Shown in pieces: positions 41,675-50,555 of a stretch of 64,000 bases of DNA (within the stretch, counting starts at the first letter, position 1; every line of letters begins with the position of its first letter). The position numbers and the translations under genes were made by a program. The notes below the pieces were generated by a model that searched no databases, was not told where the DNA came from, and saw only the letters and a program-made list of their open reading frames with translations. This DNA comes from Vibrio hippocampi (GTDB lineage Bacteria > Pseudomonadota > Gammaproteobacteria > Enterobacterales > Vibrionaceae), in the NCBI RefSeq assembly GCF_921292975.1, contig NZ_CAKLCM010000003.1, positions 124,001 to 188,000 of the forward strand, read 5' to 3'.

Positions 41675-43459
41675 ATGGTTGATATAGCAATCGTACTGGT
41701 TTACTTTGGCTTCCTTGTGGCAATTGGGGTATTGTTTAAATCCTTTAGTAACTCCACAAGTGATTATTTTCGTGGTGGCGGTAAAATGCTGTGGTGGATG
41801 GTTGGGTCGACATCGTTCATGACGGCAGTCAGCGCCATGACTTTTACTGGACACATGGGGAAAGCATTAACTGGAGGATTTGCGGTTGCGACGACAGTTT
41901 TTTATGCAAATGCTCTTGGTTACTTGTGTAATTACCTATTTTTTGCTGCGAAAGCACGCCAAATGCGAGTGGAAACACCACTTGAAGGCGTTCGTATGCG
42001 ACTAGGTCCAGTGAATGAGCAGATTTTTACATGGGCTAATGTGCCGCTGAGTGTTCTCCAAGCATCCATTTGGATTAATGCGCTTGCTGTATTCACTAGT
42101 GCCGTAATTGGGCTTCCTTTAGAGCTAACGATCATAGTTGCTGGCTCTGTTGTGTTGTTTATGTCTCTTGTGGGTGGCAGCTGGGCAGTAATCGCATCGG
42201 ACTTCATGCAAATGATCATTCTAACAACAATGACTTTGGTCACTGGTGGTGTTGCGATATGGAAATCTGGAGGTTTAACACCACTTCTTGAAGCGGGTCT
42301 TCCCGAGCAACCATTCATTGGTGATGGATACAACCACGCGTATCTGTTTGTTGGCTGGTTTATCTTCATGTTCATTAAACAATTTTTCAGCACTAATAAC
42401 ATGGTGGACTCATACCGTTACATCGCGGCAAAAGATACGAAAAATGCACGTAAAGCAGCTGTTCTAGCGGGTACTTTAATGCTTATTGGTCCACTGCTAT
42501 GGTTTGTCCCTGCTTGGTATGTAGCGGCGCATTACCCAGATACAAGTACTTGGGGCTTAGCTGGCTTAGGTAATAAAGTAGCTGATGCGACTTACTTCAT
42601 GTTTGTTAGTCGTGAAATGCCAGTGGGAATGGTTGGCTTGATGCTCGCTGCAATGTTTGCTGCTACCATGTCTTCGATGGACTCGGCGTTAAATCGTAAT
42701 GCGGGTATTATTCTTAAGAGTGTGTATCAACCATATTTCTGTAAAAATAACTCCGAATCACACCTGATTTTTGTGAGTAAATTACTTACAGCACTATTCG
42801 GTATAGTCATCATTATTGCAGCTCTTTTCCTAACGTCGTTGAAACAGTTCGGTCTCTTTGATTTAACTATGTTAGTCAGTACCCTGATCGGTTTTCCAAT
42901 CCTTATTCCTTCGATTATGTGTTTCTTTGTAAGAAAAACACCTGATTGGGCTGGGTGGGGTACAGTCGTCGTAGGTATGAGTGTTTCTGGCTTTATTGCG
43001 TTTGTTCTAACACCCGAAGTTCTACAATCGATTCTCGGATTAGAGCAGCCACTTACATCGCGCGAATACACAGAGATGAAATCAGTAACGCTAGGCTTGA
43101 TTGGACATATGTCGATCACACTTCCGTTCTTTGTTTGTTCTCAGTTCTTTTACAAGGGGTTGCCCGCAAAACGTGAAGCTGAAGTTAAGCAATTCTTCAC
43201 CAATGTGGACACCGAAGTTGTCGTTGAAGATTGTTTACAGAGTGTAGCAATGGACAACAAACAGAACAATGTACTAGGTAAAATGGTACTTACAGCATCA
43301 GTATTTATTCTTTGTTTAACACTCGTCCCTAACCCGTTGTGGGGAAGAATGTTGTTTGTTATTATTGCTGCTATTTTAGCACTAATTGGTACATTGTTGG
43401 TTAGATCTAAACGTGAACTCGAGACCACTGAAGTAAAAGAAGAGTCTGCAGTAGCATAA
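41675..43459 (+). CDS. SLC5-family sodium:solute symporter (first copy)
   Basis: A 594-residue, about 14-helix symporter. The SSS-family text is SNSTSDYFRGGGKMLWWMVGSTSFMTAVSAMTFTG near the N-terminus, and MFAATMSSMDSALNRNAGIILK in the middle. This subgroup is common in marine polysaccharide loci and imports monosaccharides, uronates or small oligosaccharides with sodium. Next to the rha/sulfatase genes it is the likely carrier for ulvan-derived sulfated sugar or disaccharide. AAAGGGAAG precedes the ATG. Confidence 0.9.
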   Translation: MVDIAIVLVYFGFLVAIGVLFKSFSNSTSDYFRGGGKMLWWMVGSTSFMTAVSAMTFTGHMGKALTGGFAVATTVFYANALGYLCNYLFFAAKARQMRVETPLEGVRMRLGPVNEQIFTWANVPLSVLQASIWINALAVFTSAVIGLPLELTIIVAGSVVLFMSLVGGSWAVIASDFMQMIILTTMTLVTGGVAIWKSGGLTPLLEAGLPEQPFIGDGYNHAYLFVGWFIFMFIKQFFSTNNMVDSYRYIAAKDTKNARKAAVLAGTLMLIGPLLWFVPAWYVAAHYPDTSTWGLAGLGNKVADATYFMFVSREMPVGMVGLMLAAMFAATMSSMDSALNRNAGIILKSVYQPYFCKNNSESHLIFVSKLLTALFGIVIIIAALFLTSLKQFGLFDLTMLVSTLIGFPILIPSIMCFFVRKTPDWAGWGTVVVGMSVSGFIAFVLTPEVLQSILGLEQPLTSREYTEMKSVTLGLIGHMSITLPFFVCSQFFYKGLPAKREAEVKQFFTNVDTEVVVEDCLQSVAMDNKQNNVLGKMVLTASVFILCLTLVPNPLWGRMLFVIIAAILALIGTLLVRSKRELETTEVKEESAVA

Positions 43460-43471
43460 ATATAAAATGAT

Positions 43472-43512
43472 AAAAACCCTTAATGAGTTATTTCTCGTTA
43501 AGGGTTTTTTGG
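43472..43512 (+). terminator. Terminator of the first SLC5 gene
   Basis: AAAAACCCTTAA(T)GAG pairs with CTCGTTAAGGGTTTTT; a long T-run follows. The remaining 280 bp to 43792 are AT-rich and without a gene. Confidence 0.88.
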
Positions 43513-43792
43513 TTTTTAGATAAACGGTCAACTGATATTACATTCTACTTGTTAATCTCCGATGTTATTTTTATTATGCTAAGTCGTGACGATTTATTCA
43601 GTTGACCAGTTCTAAGTTGCCTGATTTATTCAACTATCAAGGTCATTTGCAAATATTGACATACATATAGACAATGAAAGTTCTTGCAGAATGGTCTGTT
43701 ACAATAAATTATAGTAAAAGCGAAACCTTGACTATCTGTTATTATAATAACACACCGAAAAACAGTAACTGAAACAAAATAAGAGAAAAACT

Positions 43793-45007
43793 ATGAACTT
43801 CAATAATTCAATGACAACGACAACCCTTTTTATTATCACTTTAGCATCAAATTCGGTATCCGCTGAAAACTGTACCTCTGTTCCAGTGAACCCCCAAGGC
43901 GATACAAGTAAGCTTCAAGCAGCTCTACAACAAGCTACTAATACAGGTGTTGAGTTGGTACTTACTGGAACTTACTACATCACTCAGGATACAAAAGTAT
44001 ATTTGAGGAACGACCTTAAAGTTGACGCTAGTGATGCCCAATTTTTAGCTACTGAGCAGCTAGATGGCGATATGTTTAGTTTCGATACTCACTCTACTAA
44101 ATCAGACGAATGTGGTGGTGCGAGTGCTATGGCGAACTTTGAATGGTCAGGCGGTACATTTAATATGGCTAAAGCCAAAGTATCTACAGTAGTGCCACTT
44201 CCTTATAAGACACCGATCGGGAGAGAAGGAACTAAACAAACTGCAGATGCTATTTCAGTTAGAGGGGCTACTAGCGCAGGAAAAAGCAAACTCAATGAGT
44301 TACTAATAGAGAATATTGTTTTTATCGGAACTGAAAATGACACTGAACCATACTATATGGCAGGCGGAGATAGCGGCATTCTAATGACGGGAGCATTGAA
44401 AGCGATAATCAGAAATAACAGCTTCTTTGGAGTTCGTGACGCAGCAATTTATGTTTCAGCTGGTGGGGTTTCCGGGGAGTATGGCGATCACTTTACATTA
44501 ACCAATAATTATGTGGAAAGGGCTTATGATGGAATCACTAGCAAACGTGGTGCTGACAATATAAAAATGCTGAGTAATATAATGCATGATGTCGTTGTGG
44601 GTTTAAGCATAAAAAGAGTGTATGACGGCTGGACTGCAACAAACGTAAATATTTCTAATAATAGTGTGTCAAATTCCGTTAGACCAATTAGTGTAGAAAG
44701 AGCCAACGACGTGGTTATTGACAATAATCATATAGATAATTTAGGTTCAGTTGTTGCCGACTCCCTTATACCAACGAACAAATACGGTCAACAATATGAA
44801 GGGATTTCGCTTAATGGTGTCCAGGGTAGTAACTTGATTTCAAACAATATAATAAACGGCATCACACAAGATGGATCACGTGAAAAGGACACGACTACGT
44901 GGGGTATTGTACTCCGTCCGGAGGATGGCAGAGAGACAACAAATGTGGTTATCGAGGATAATAGCTACTCAAGACTAGATAAGTGGGTAAATAGGATATT
45001 GTTATAG
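43793..45007 (+). CDS. Secreted right-handed beta-helix protein, possible polysaccharide lyase
   Basis: A 404-residue exported protein (signal peptide about residues 1-24, ending NSVSA). The mature part has pectate-lyase-like beta-helix repeats: IRNNSFFGVRDAAIYVSAGG, LTNNYVERAYDGITSKRGADNI, ISNNSVSNSVRPISVERANDVVIDNNHIDN. Catalytic residues and the CAZy family cannot be assigned. It shares the phrase VYDGW with the larger beta-helix protein at 56727 (VYNGW), suggesting a common subgroup. It may cut or bind uronate-containing polysaccharide, possibly ulvan. Confidence 0.7.
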   Translation: MNFNNSMTTTTLFIITLASNSVSAENCTSVPVNPQGDTSKLQAALQQATNTGVELVLTGTYYITQDTKVYLRNDLKVDASDAQFLATEQLDGDMFSFDTHSTKSDECGGASAMANFEWSGGTFNMAKAKVSTVVPLPYKTPIGREGTKQTADAISVRGATSAGKSKLNELLIENIVFIGTENDTEPYYMAGGDSGILMTGALKAIIRNNSFFGVRDAAIYVSAGGVSGEYGDHFTLTNNYVERAYDGITSKRGADNIKMLSNIMHDVVVGLSIKRVYDGWTATNVNISNNSVSNSVRPISVERANDVVIDNNHIDNLGSVVADSLIPTNKYGQQYEGISLNGVQGSNLISNNIINGITQDGSREKDTTTWGIVLRPEDGRETTNVVIEDNSYSRLDKWVNRILL

Positions 45008-45543
45008 TAAGACCTAGTTACGAGATTTTCTTTTTTGAAAGGCTCATTAAATAAAACTTAGCCGATGAAGGAATATGTCTAAAGTTTTATTTAAGCAAAA
45101 TATTTATAGGATAATATGCAAGTTTGTATCAAATTTACACTCAGGAGGAATTATATTTATTATTCAAAAAACATGAGATTTTTTAAGGTAAGTTGTAGAT
45201 AGTGGGTGCGTTTCCATTCCCTAAAGCGAGGGTTAATATCTAAAGGATGGTTTTTAACGCTGTTCCAAATTTGTTCTTGGTCAAACATTTAATTGTTTCA
45301 ATGATTTGAAGAATTAGACCAAATAAAGATTAATCACAAGAATTCAATAGCTTGTGGTTTATTCTGATGGAGTTGTAAGGCATTCATTCGTTTTGGCAAA
45401 AATTGGTGTTACACATGCCAATTATCTACGTTGTATTATAAGTGTTATTAACGGAAGCTGAACTTTAAAACAACTCTTTTATTAATTACTATGGGTATAA
45501 GAGTTGCGCTGTATTTAACTTTGATATTAGATGGGAATAATAT
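45008..45543. other. Intergenic region with inverted repeat and a gene fragment
   Basis: AAATAAAACTT (45049-45059) and AAGTTTTATTT (45082-45092) are perfect 11-bp inverted arms, extended outward by TTA/TAA-type pairing; this may act as terminator or be a MITE-like scar. A 42-codon minus-strand frame is listed separately. The last 250 bp form the leader of the lipoprotein gene. Confidence 0.5.
45160..45288 (-). pseudogene. N-terminal fragment of an unidentified conserved-looking protein
   Basis: The minus strand reads MFDQEQIWNSVKNHPLDIN followed by PRFREWKRTHYLQL and soon a stop (42 residues). The first 30 residues have the composition of a real soluble enzyme start (acidic-basic helix, then a PLDINPRFREW turn), after which it degenerates (NLMFFE). 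No good ribosome site remains. I do not recognise the family. It looks like the stump of a gene lost between the beta-helix and lipoprotein genes. Confidence 0.4.
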
Positions 45544-46689
45544 ATGAAATCATACAAAATTGCGCTATCTATATTGTGTGCCTCAGTCTTGCTTGCTGGT
45601 TGTAATAGCAATGACGATTCAAATCCGAACCCGATCGATCCTCCCGTAGATGGCGACCTAACTGGAGTTCTTTGGGAATTATCATCTCAGAACGTTGATT
45701 CTCAAACAAACACATTAGAAAACCTGCCTAATGTCTACTACTTCTCTGACGAACAGTTGAAATATTATTATGATGATCAAGTAGATGGTGTTTATAAAGT
45801 TGCATATTCTGATATTACGAATGATGAAGAAAGTAAAACCATTACATTCAATTACTACGATGACGATGCATTTGCAGATGGTGTATTAGATAGTGATGAG
45901 TTTACAAGAGTTTCTGGTCAATACGCATTTGAAAATGAACAACTGATTATTGATACCGATAACTTCGGGCAATTGGCTGGTAATGACCTGTCTGACAGAG
46001 ATGATGTCAAAAATGCTGTTGAGAATGCAGACTCAGACTCAGGTGAGAACAAACTTGTTAAGGTTCAAGATGTTTCATCAGAAGTTGCTGGTGACCTTCG
46101 TATTGCACTTGCAACTGATAATGGAATCAGTTCTGGCACGTTCAAATTAGACACAATCTACCGTGTAAATACTGACAATGAAGCACCTGAAGTTGAGCGT
46201 AACAATACCTATGTGACGCTTTATGATACAGGCTTTTCAACAGGTAAGACCTATGGCGAGATCGTGTTGAGTGATAAATCTGATGAAGATGGAAAAGGTA
46301 TGGTTCGTTATCGTGATTCTCAATCAACATTTTCTGACGAAGTTGGTGAATTTGACATTGGTGAACCTCTTTCAATCGAAGCGACGTGGGGTAACGACGA
46401 ATTTACATTTGTAATTAATCAAGACGATGTTGAGGTTGCCAATAAGACTGTTCCATACGCTGTTGTAAATGGTCCGATTAAGTTCATTTCTTTTCGAATA
46501 GGCGATGTCAAAAACACAAGTCGTTTTGAAGTTTTAGGTGACAACTTTGAAGTTTACTCAAACGATGAAGAAAAAGTAATTTTCTTAGATGACTTTGAAA
46601 GTTATAGCGACGGACAAGGTTTAGCCGAAACCTCTAACTATCGTGGTGAAAGTGCCCAGGCAACAGTGGTTAGTTTGCTCAGTGAATAA
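45544..46689 (+). CDS. Outer-membrane lipoprotein, paralogue of the lyase-like lipoprotein at 48418
   Basis: A 381-residue lipoprotein: signal peptide with lipobox LLAGC (C20) and Asn at +2, so likely outer membrane. Two modules follow: residues about 38-170 (GVLWELSSQN, FSDEQLKYYYDD) and about 180-350, a concanavalin-like beta-sandwich (GTFKLDTIYRVNT, GEPLSIEATWGNDEFTFVINQ, ISFRIGDVKNTSRFEVLGDNFEVYSND). It ends where its paralogue continues into another domain. No catalytic motif; a surface glycan-binding role is an inference. Confidence 0.75.
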   Translation: MKSYKIALSILCASVLLAGCNSNDDSNPNPIDPPVDGDLTGVLWELSSQNVDSQTNTLENLPNVYYFSDEQLKYYYDDQVDGVYKVAYSDITNDEESKTITFNYYDDDAFADGVLDSDEFTRVSGQYAFENEQLIIDTDNFGQLAGNDLSDRDDVKNAVENADSDSGENKLVKVQDVSSEVAGDLRIALATDNGISSGTFKLDTIYRVNTDNEAPEVERNNTYVTLYDTGFSTGKTYGEIVLSDKSDEDGKGMVRYRDSQSTFSDEVGEFDIGEPLSIEATWGNDEFTFVINQDDVEVANKTVPYAVVNGPIKFISFRIGDVKNTSRFEVLGDNFEVYSNDEEKVIFLDDFESYSDGQGLAETSNYRGESAQATVVSLLSE

Positions 46690-47053
46690 GTTAATTAGAG
46701 TCGTGTTATATTTATCATTGCAATTGTAAGCGAGGTAAAATAATCTTTATCAGAAAATATTACCTTTGATTTATAAGGGAGTTAACAATAATAGTTTTGT
46801 TAACTCCCTTTTATCGTCTCTCTATTAATTACATTAAGTTATTAAAACTGCTGTTCAATGTGGTAATCTATAGTGAACTGTATAAAAAATCACTCGCATC
46901 AAATCTACACTTAAATTTAACTTTCCACTAAGTTCTACTGGGAACAAAAAGATTAGGACTAAATCTGCCTGTCAATCGTGCAAAACTTACCCTTTAAATC
47001 AGGAATAATATTTATCAAAATGAAATAGTGATTTTGATGATAGAAAGAGGGCT
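46690..47053. other. Intergenic region after the first lipoprotein
   Basis: Contains only the terminator at 46775-46813 and AT-rich leader sequence. No gene seen. Confidence 0.5.
46775..46813 (+). terminator. Terminator of the first lipoprotein gene
   Basis: AAGGGAGTTAAC and GTTAACTCCCTT are perfect 12-bp complements around a 12-base loop, then TTATC. Confidence 0.85.
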
Positions 47054-47276
47054 AAATGTTTGGATTAAAAAAATAAAAATGGAAAACTTGGCATTAAAGC
47101 AAGAGTTACATAATCTTTATCAAACACATCAATTAGAGAACCAACTGAAAGAGTCCAAGCAACGTATCAGCTCTAACCAGGAAAAATTCCAATGCCGAGA
47201 TGACATATTTTCTAGTAGTTTAAAAGGCAGTTATATGCTTCAAACTGTCCGCAATATCATGGTCGTGATGCCCTGA
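47054..47276 (+). pseudogene. Chemoreceptor-like N-terminal fragment, frameshifted
   Basis: ATG TTT GGA TTA AAA AAA gives MFGLKK and then a stop; a shift in the A-run restores IKMENLALKQELHNLYQ..., a coiled-coil followed by FSSSLKGSYMLQTVRNIMV. This MFGLKK / ELEQ coiled-coil / SSLKGG.ML..IR order is familiar from soluble vibrio methyl-accepting proteins. The rest of such a protein is absent; kdgR starts 30 bp later. It is probably the stub of a deleted gene. Confidence 0.45.
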
Positions 47277-47305
47277 TCAACGCAAAACTAAAGTAAGAGC
47301 GTAGA

Positions 47306-48088
47306 ATGGAAAAATTAACTCAACCTGAATCCGTGGCCTCGGTACTAAAGGTATTTAATATTGTCTCGGCTTTAGCTGACCAAAAAGAAGCCGGTGTATC
47401 TGAACTCTCTCAACAATTGAGGATATCGAAAGCGACAACCTATCGTTTTCTGAAAACGATGACAACATTAGGGTTTGTGCATCAGGAGAGTGAAGCAGAT
47501 AAGTACGCCTTAACTTCAAAGTTGTTCGAGCTTGGCTCAAAAGCACTCGACCATGTTGACCTGATAGACCTAGCTCACAAAGAGATGGAGGAAATCTGTG
47601 AGGCTTTCAATGAAACTGTTGAGCTTGGTTCTATCGATGAAGAATCTGTTATCTATCTACATAAAGTAGACTCAAGCTATCATCTACGAATGCATTCTAG
47701 GATTGGTCGACGTAACCCTCTCTATAATACAGCAATTGGCAAGGTTCTTATGGGTTACATGCCTGAAGCAGAAGTAAGAGCATTACTTGCTCCCGTAGAA
47801 TTCAAAAAGCACACAGACAAAACGCACGAGACTGTGGAACAGCTTTTAGCCGAACTAAGGCTAGTCAAGCGTCAGCACTTTGCAGAAGATATTGAAGAAC
47901 AAGAACCTGGCTTGAGATGTATCGCAGTTCCTGTCTTCGACCGTTTCGGACAAACAATCGCCGCCATTTCAGTATCTTTTCCAACGATTCGATTCGACGA
48001 AAAAAGAAAACACGACTATATTGCATTGCTACACAATGCGGGCGGCAATATATCTAAGAATCTCGGGTATCATAACTATCCTGCGTAG
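47306..48088 (+). CDS. kdgR: KdgR, IclR-family repressor of uronate/pectin-type genes
   Basis: A 260-residue IclR protein that follows enterobacterial KdgR closely: PESVASVLKVFNIVSALAD, SKATTYRFLKTMTTLGFV, YLHKVDSSYHLRMHSRIGRRNPLYNTAIGKVL, EEQEPGLRCIAVPVFDRFG, and the end GYHNYPA. KdgR senses 2-keto-3-deoxygluconate-type intermediates and represses pectinolysis genes. Here uxaC, the SLC5 genes and the lyases around it are likely targets. Candidate operators are listed at 48135, 54346, 54415 and 58879. AAGTAAGAGCG precedes the ATG. Confidence 0.93.
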   Translation: MEKLTQPESVASVLKVFNIVSALADQKEAGVSELSQQLRISKATTYRFLKTMTTLGFVHQESEADKYALTSKLFELGSKALDHVDLIDLAHKEMEEICEAFNETVELGSIDEESVIYLHKVDSSYHLRMHSRIGRRNPLYNTAIGKVLMGYMPEAEVRALLAPVEFKKHTDKTHETVEQLLAELRLVKRQHFAEDIEEQEPGLRCIAVPVFDRFGQTIAAISVSFPTIRFDEKRKHDYIALLHNAGGNISKNLGYHNYPA

Positions 48089-48417
48089 TTTTATAACATA
48101 TTACGCTGCTTTTATTCGCAACGAAACACACCGATGAAGTGACGTTTCATGATGCAATTATCGAGAATGAATAACCGCTTATAGTTTAAAGCAAGGTATG
48201 AGCCACCAAGTATTAGAGTATTGCCGGCAAATATTGATGCAACAATTATCAATTATTTACATTGAACTTATTTTGGTGTCAGTGCAAAGTTTATTTTAAT
48301 TTTATAATTAACAAAATAAATCTCTGTTTTTTATCTTGATTTAGGTTGGTCTATTAAATTGATTTTCAAATTTAGATTCACATTAAACTTGACGACAACA
48401 TTGGGTGAGGATTTTAT
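48089..48417. promoter_or_regulatory. Region between kdgR and lyase-like lipoprotein, with weak KdgR-like palindrome
   Basis: TGAAGTGACGTTTCA (48135-48149) fits TGAAAC-N3-GTTTCA with two mismatches. The following 260 bp are AT-rich leader. No gene. Confidence 0.4.
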
Positions 48418-50352
48418 ATGATAACAAATCGTTTTTCTTTTTCTATATTATTTACTTCTATCTTAATTTCAGGCTGCAATAGTAGTGACCAATCAAATGA
48501 AGGGTCAATTATCCCTCCTGAAAATGGTCAGTTAACAGGAGTACTTTGGGAATTAGCGTCTCAAGGTGTAGAACCACTACCAAACACATCAGAAGATTTA
48601 CCTAACATTTACTTGTTCTCTGATGAACAATTGAAATACTATTATGATGATATAGAAAACGGAACTTATAAAGTTGAATATTCAGACTATTTGTATGACG
48701 AAGATAGTAAAACAATCTCTTTCAATTACTATGAAGCCGGTGCTTTTTCAGACGGTACATTAGATCAAAATGAGTATATGCAAGTTTCCGGTACATATTC
48801 AGTCGCGAATAATGAACTAAAAATTGATGCTGGGAATTTTGGTGAAATAGTTGGTGGTGATCGTTCTGATGACGAAACAGTAAGTGATGCTGTTGATAAA
48901 GCCGACGACAATGTATATGAAACCAAAGCAGCTAGAATTGAGGATCTTTTGTCCACGACTTCTGGTGAGCTTCGCTTTGTACTTCCATCAGGGCTAGTTG
49001 ACTCCGGCAAATTCACATTCGATGCAATTGTCCGTCTCAACACCGATGATGAGGTCGGTGACGAACAGCGCGATTATGCCTACGTAGGTATTTTCAATGG
49101 TAGTTTCACTCCCGGGAAAAATTACGGCGATATTGTATTGGATAATGATCCTGCTGCAGAAGGTGAAGGAAGAATTCGTTATCGTGTAGGGAACCCTGGG
49201 TTTTCTGATGAAGTTGGTAAATTTACATTTGGCGTACCTATGTCAATTGAAACGATCTGGAGCAATAGCGAATTTACATTTACGATCATGCAAAAAGGGG
49301 AAACTATCGCCAACCAGACGGTTAATTATGCTGTAGTAGATGGTCCCGTTGATCGCATTGCTTTACGTGTTGGTGATGTTTCACATACAAGTCGCTATGA
49401 ATTTTTAGTGGATAATCTGGAAGTTTACTCAAATGATTCTCAAACCGTGGTATTTTCTGATGACTTTGAGAGTTATAGCAGTGGTCAAGATTTAACAGGC
49501 GGTAGTGTTGGTGGTTATCATTCTGGAACAACTCAATCATCTGTAATCACCCAGCAACAAGAACAACCTATTGATATAAGTCAGTTTTACGATCAAGAAG
49601 GTTCAGATATGACTTGGTCAGAGGTATTAGCCACGGAAGCTTTACTACCATTACAAACGGCTACTTCAGCAGGTGTCGAAGGTTCTCTTATTGTAATAAA
49701 CCAAGAGGCAGTTGAAACAGGTCCTTATGGCGATCGACCAATCAATAGCGAGAGTAATCAATACCGTATACATACTGTTGGTAACTCATCCATTATGCAA
49801 GATAAGTTTCATTTATGGAGTCGTTGGTATCAAGAGGATAGTAATACTCAAATTTTCCGTTTATTTAAAGACGAAGAGAATGTTAGTAATAGTAGAGAGC
49901 TAGCAGCTCGAGTTGAAGCTTATAGTCCTGAAGATCGCTGGTTACCGGAACCAGGTGTTTGGCATGAGTTTTCTGCACGTTTTACCATATTAAAAGCAAA
50001 AGGTTGCTCAGCAGAACCAGTGAATGAACATTACTGCTCTTTGTTTCAAGCCAAAGGCAATAATGTTGACCATTGGTCAGTAATGTTGAGGGTTCATGGT
50101 GATGGCAGTTTATGGTTTTATCCACGTATCGGTGACAAAATTAAAATCAGTGACAATGCTATTGGTCGACCATTTGATCTGAAAGTTCGTGATGATGGCT
50201 TGGATTATGAAATGTACATTGATGGCGATTTGGTTGGCAGTGGTCAATTTGAACGCACTGAAGAAATTGGTTTCAGGTGGGGAATCTATGTTGGTGAGAC
50301 TGAGGTTCTTGATGATATTTTAGTCTTGGTTACAGGTGTGAGCATGGAGTAG
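48418..50352 (+). CDS. Lipoprotein with C-terminal jelly-roll, polysaccharide-lyase-like domain (PL28-like candidate)
   Basis: A 644-residue lipoprotein (lipobox LISGC, C20, Asn at +2). Residues 35-355 are paralogous to the whole lipoprotein at 45544 (FSDEQLKYYYDD, FSDEVGKF, RVGDVSHTSRYEF). After a linker (about 360-400) comes a 240-residue extra domain: FHLWSRWYQEDSNTQIFRLFKD, LAARVEAYSPEDRWLPEPGVWHEF, DHWSVMLRVHGDGSLWFYPR, FRWGIYVGETEVLDDI. The strand pattern suggests a beta-jelly roll of a lyase; PL28 ulvan lyase is my best guess from memory, not proven. It may anchor a lyase plus binding module on the cell surface. Confidence 0.72.
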   Translation: MITNRFSFSILFTSILISGCNSSDQSNEGSIIPPENGQLTGVLWELASQGVEPLPNTSEDLPNIYLFSDEQLKYYYDDIENGTYKVEYSDYLYDEDSKTISFNYYEAGAFSDGTLDQNEYMQVSGTYSVANNELKIDAGNFGEIVGGDRSDDETVSDAVDKADDNVYETKAARIEDLLSTTSGELRFVLPSGLVDSGKFTFDAIVRLNTDDEVGDEQRDYAYVGIFNGSFTPGKNYGDIVLDNDPAAEGEGRIRYRVGNPGFSDEVGKFTFGVPMSIETIWSNSEFTFTIMQKGETIANQTVNYAVVDGPVDRIALRVGDVSHTSRYEFLVDNLEVYSNDSQTVVFSDDFESYSSGQDLTGGSVGGYHSGTTQSSVITQQQEQPIDISQFYDQEGSDMTWSEVLATEALLPLQTATSAGVEGSLIVINQEAVETGPYGDRPINSESNQYRIHTVGNSSIMQDKFHLWSRWYQEDSNTQIFRLFKDEENVSNSRELAARVEAYSPEDRWLPEPGVWHEFSARFTILKAKGCSAEPVNEHYCSLFQAKGNNVDHWSVMLRVHGDGSLWFYPRIGDKIKISDNAIGRPFDLKVRDDGLDYEMYIDGDLVGSGQFERTEEIGFRWGIYVGETEVLDDILVLVTGVSME

Positions 50353-50498
50353 CTCAACCAAGCCTAATGACTTTATGGGAAACTGAACTCAAACTCTATT
50401 AAGGATTGAGGGGGCAAGGTTCTTCAAAAGCGAGCGTGTTGCAGAATAGTAACCTACTGCATGTCGCATTGTAATGAACGTCGCCAAATCTTAAGTCA

Positions 50499-50531
50499 AA
50501 AACCCCGCTCATATACTGAGCGGGGTTTTTG
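50499..50531. terminator. Bidirectional terminator
   Basis: AAACCCCGCTC and GAGCGGGGTTT pair perfectly with A- and T-runs outside; it separates the lipoprotein gene from the convergent PL15-like gene. Confidence 0.9.
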
Positions 50532-50555
50532 ATTTTTTCCGACACTTAAGCAGCT

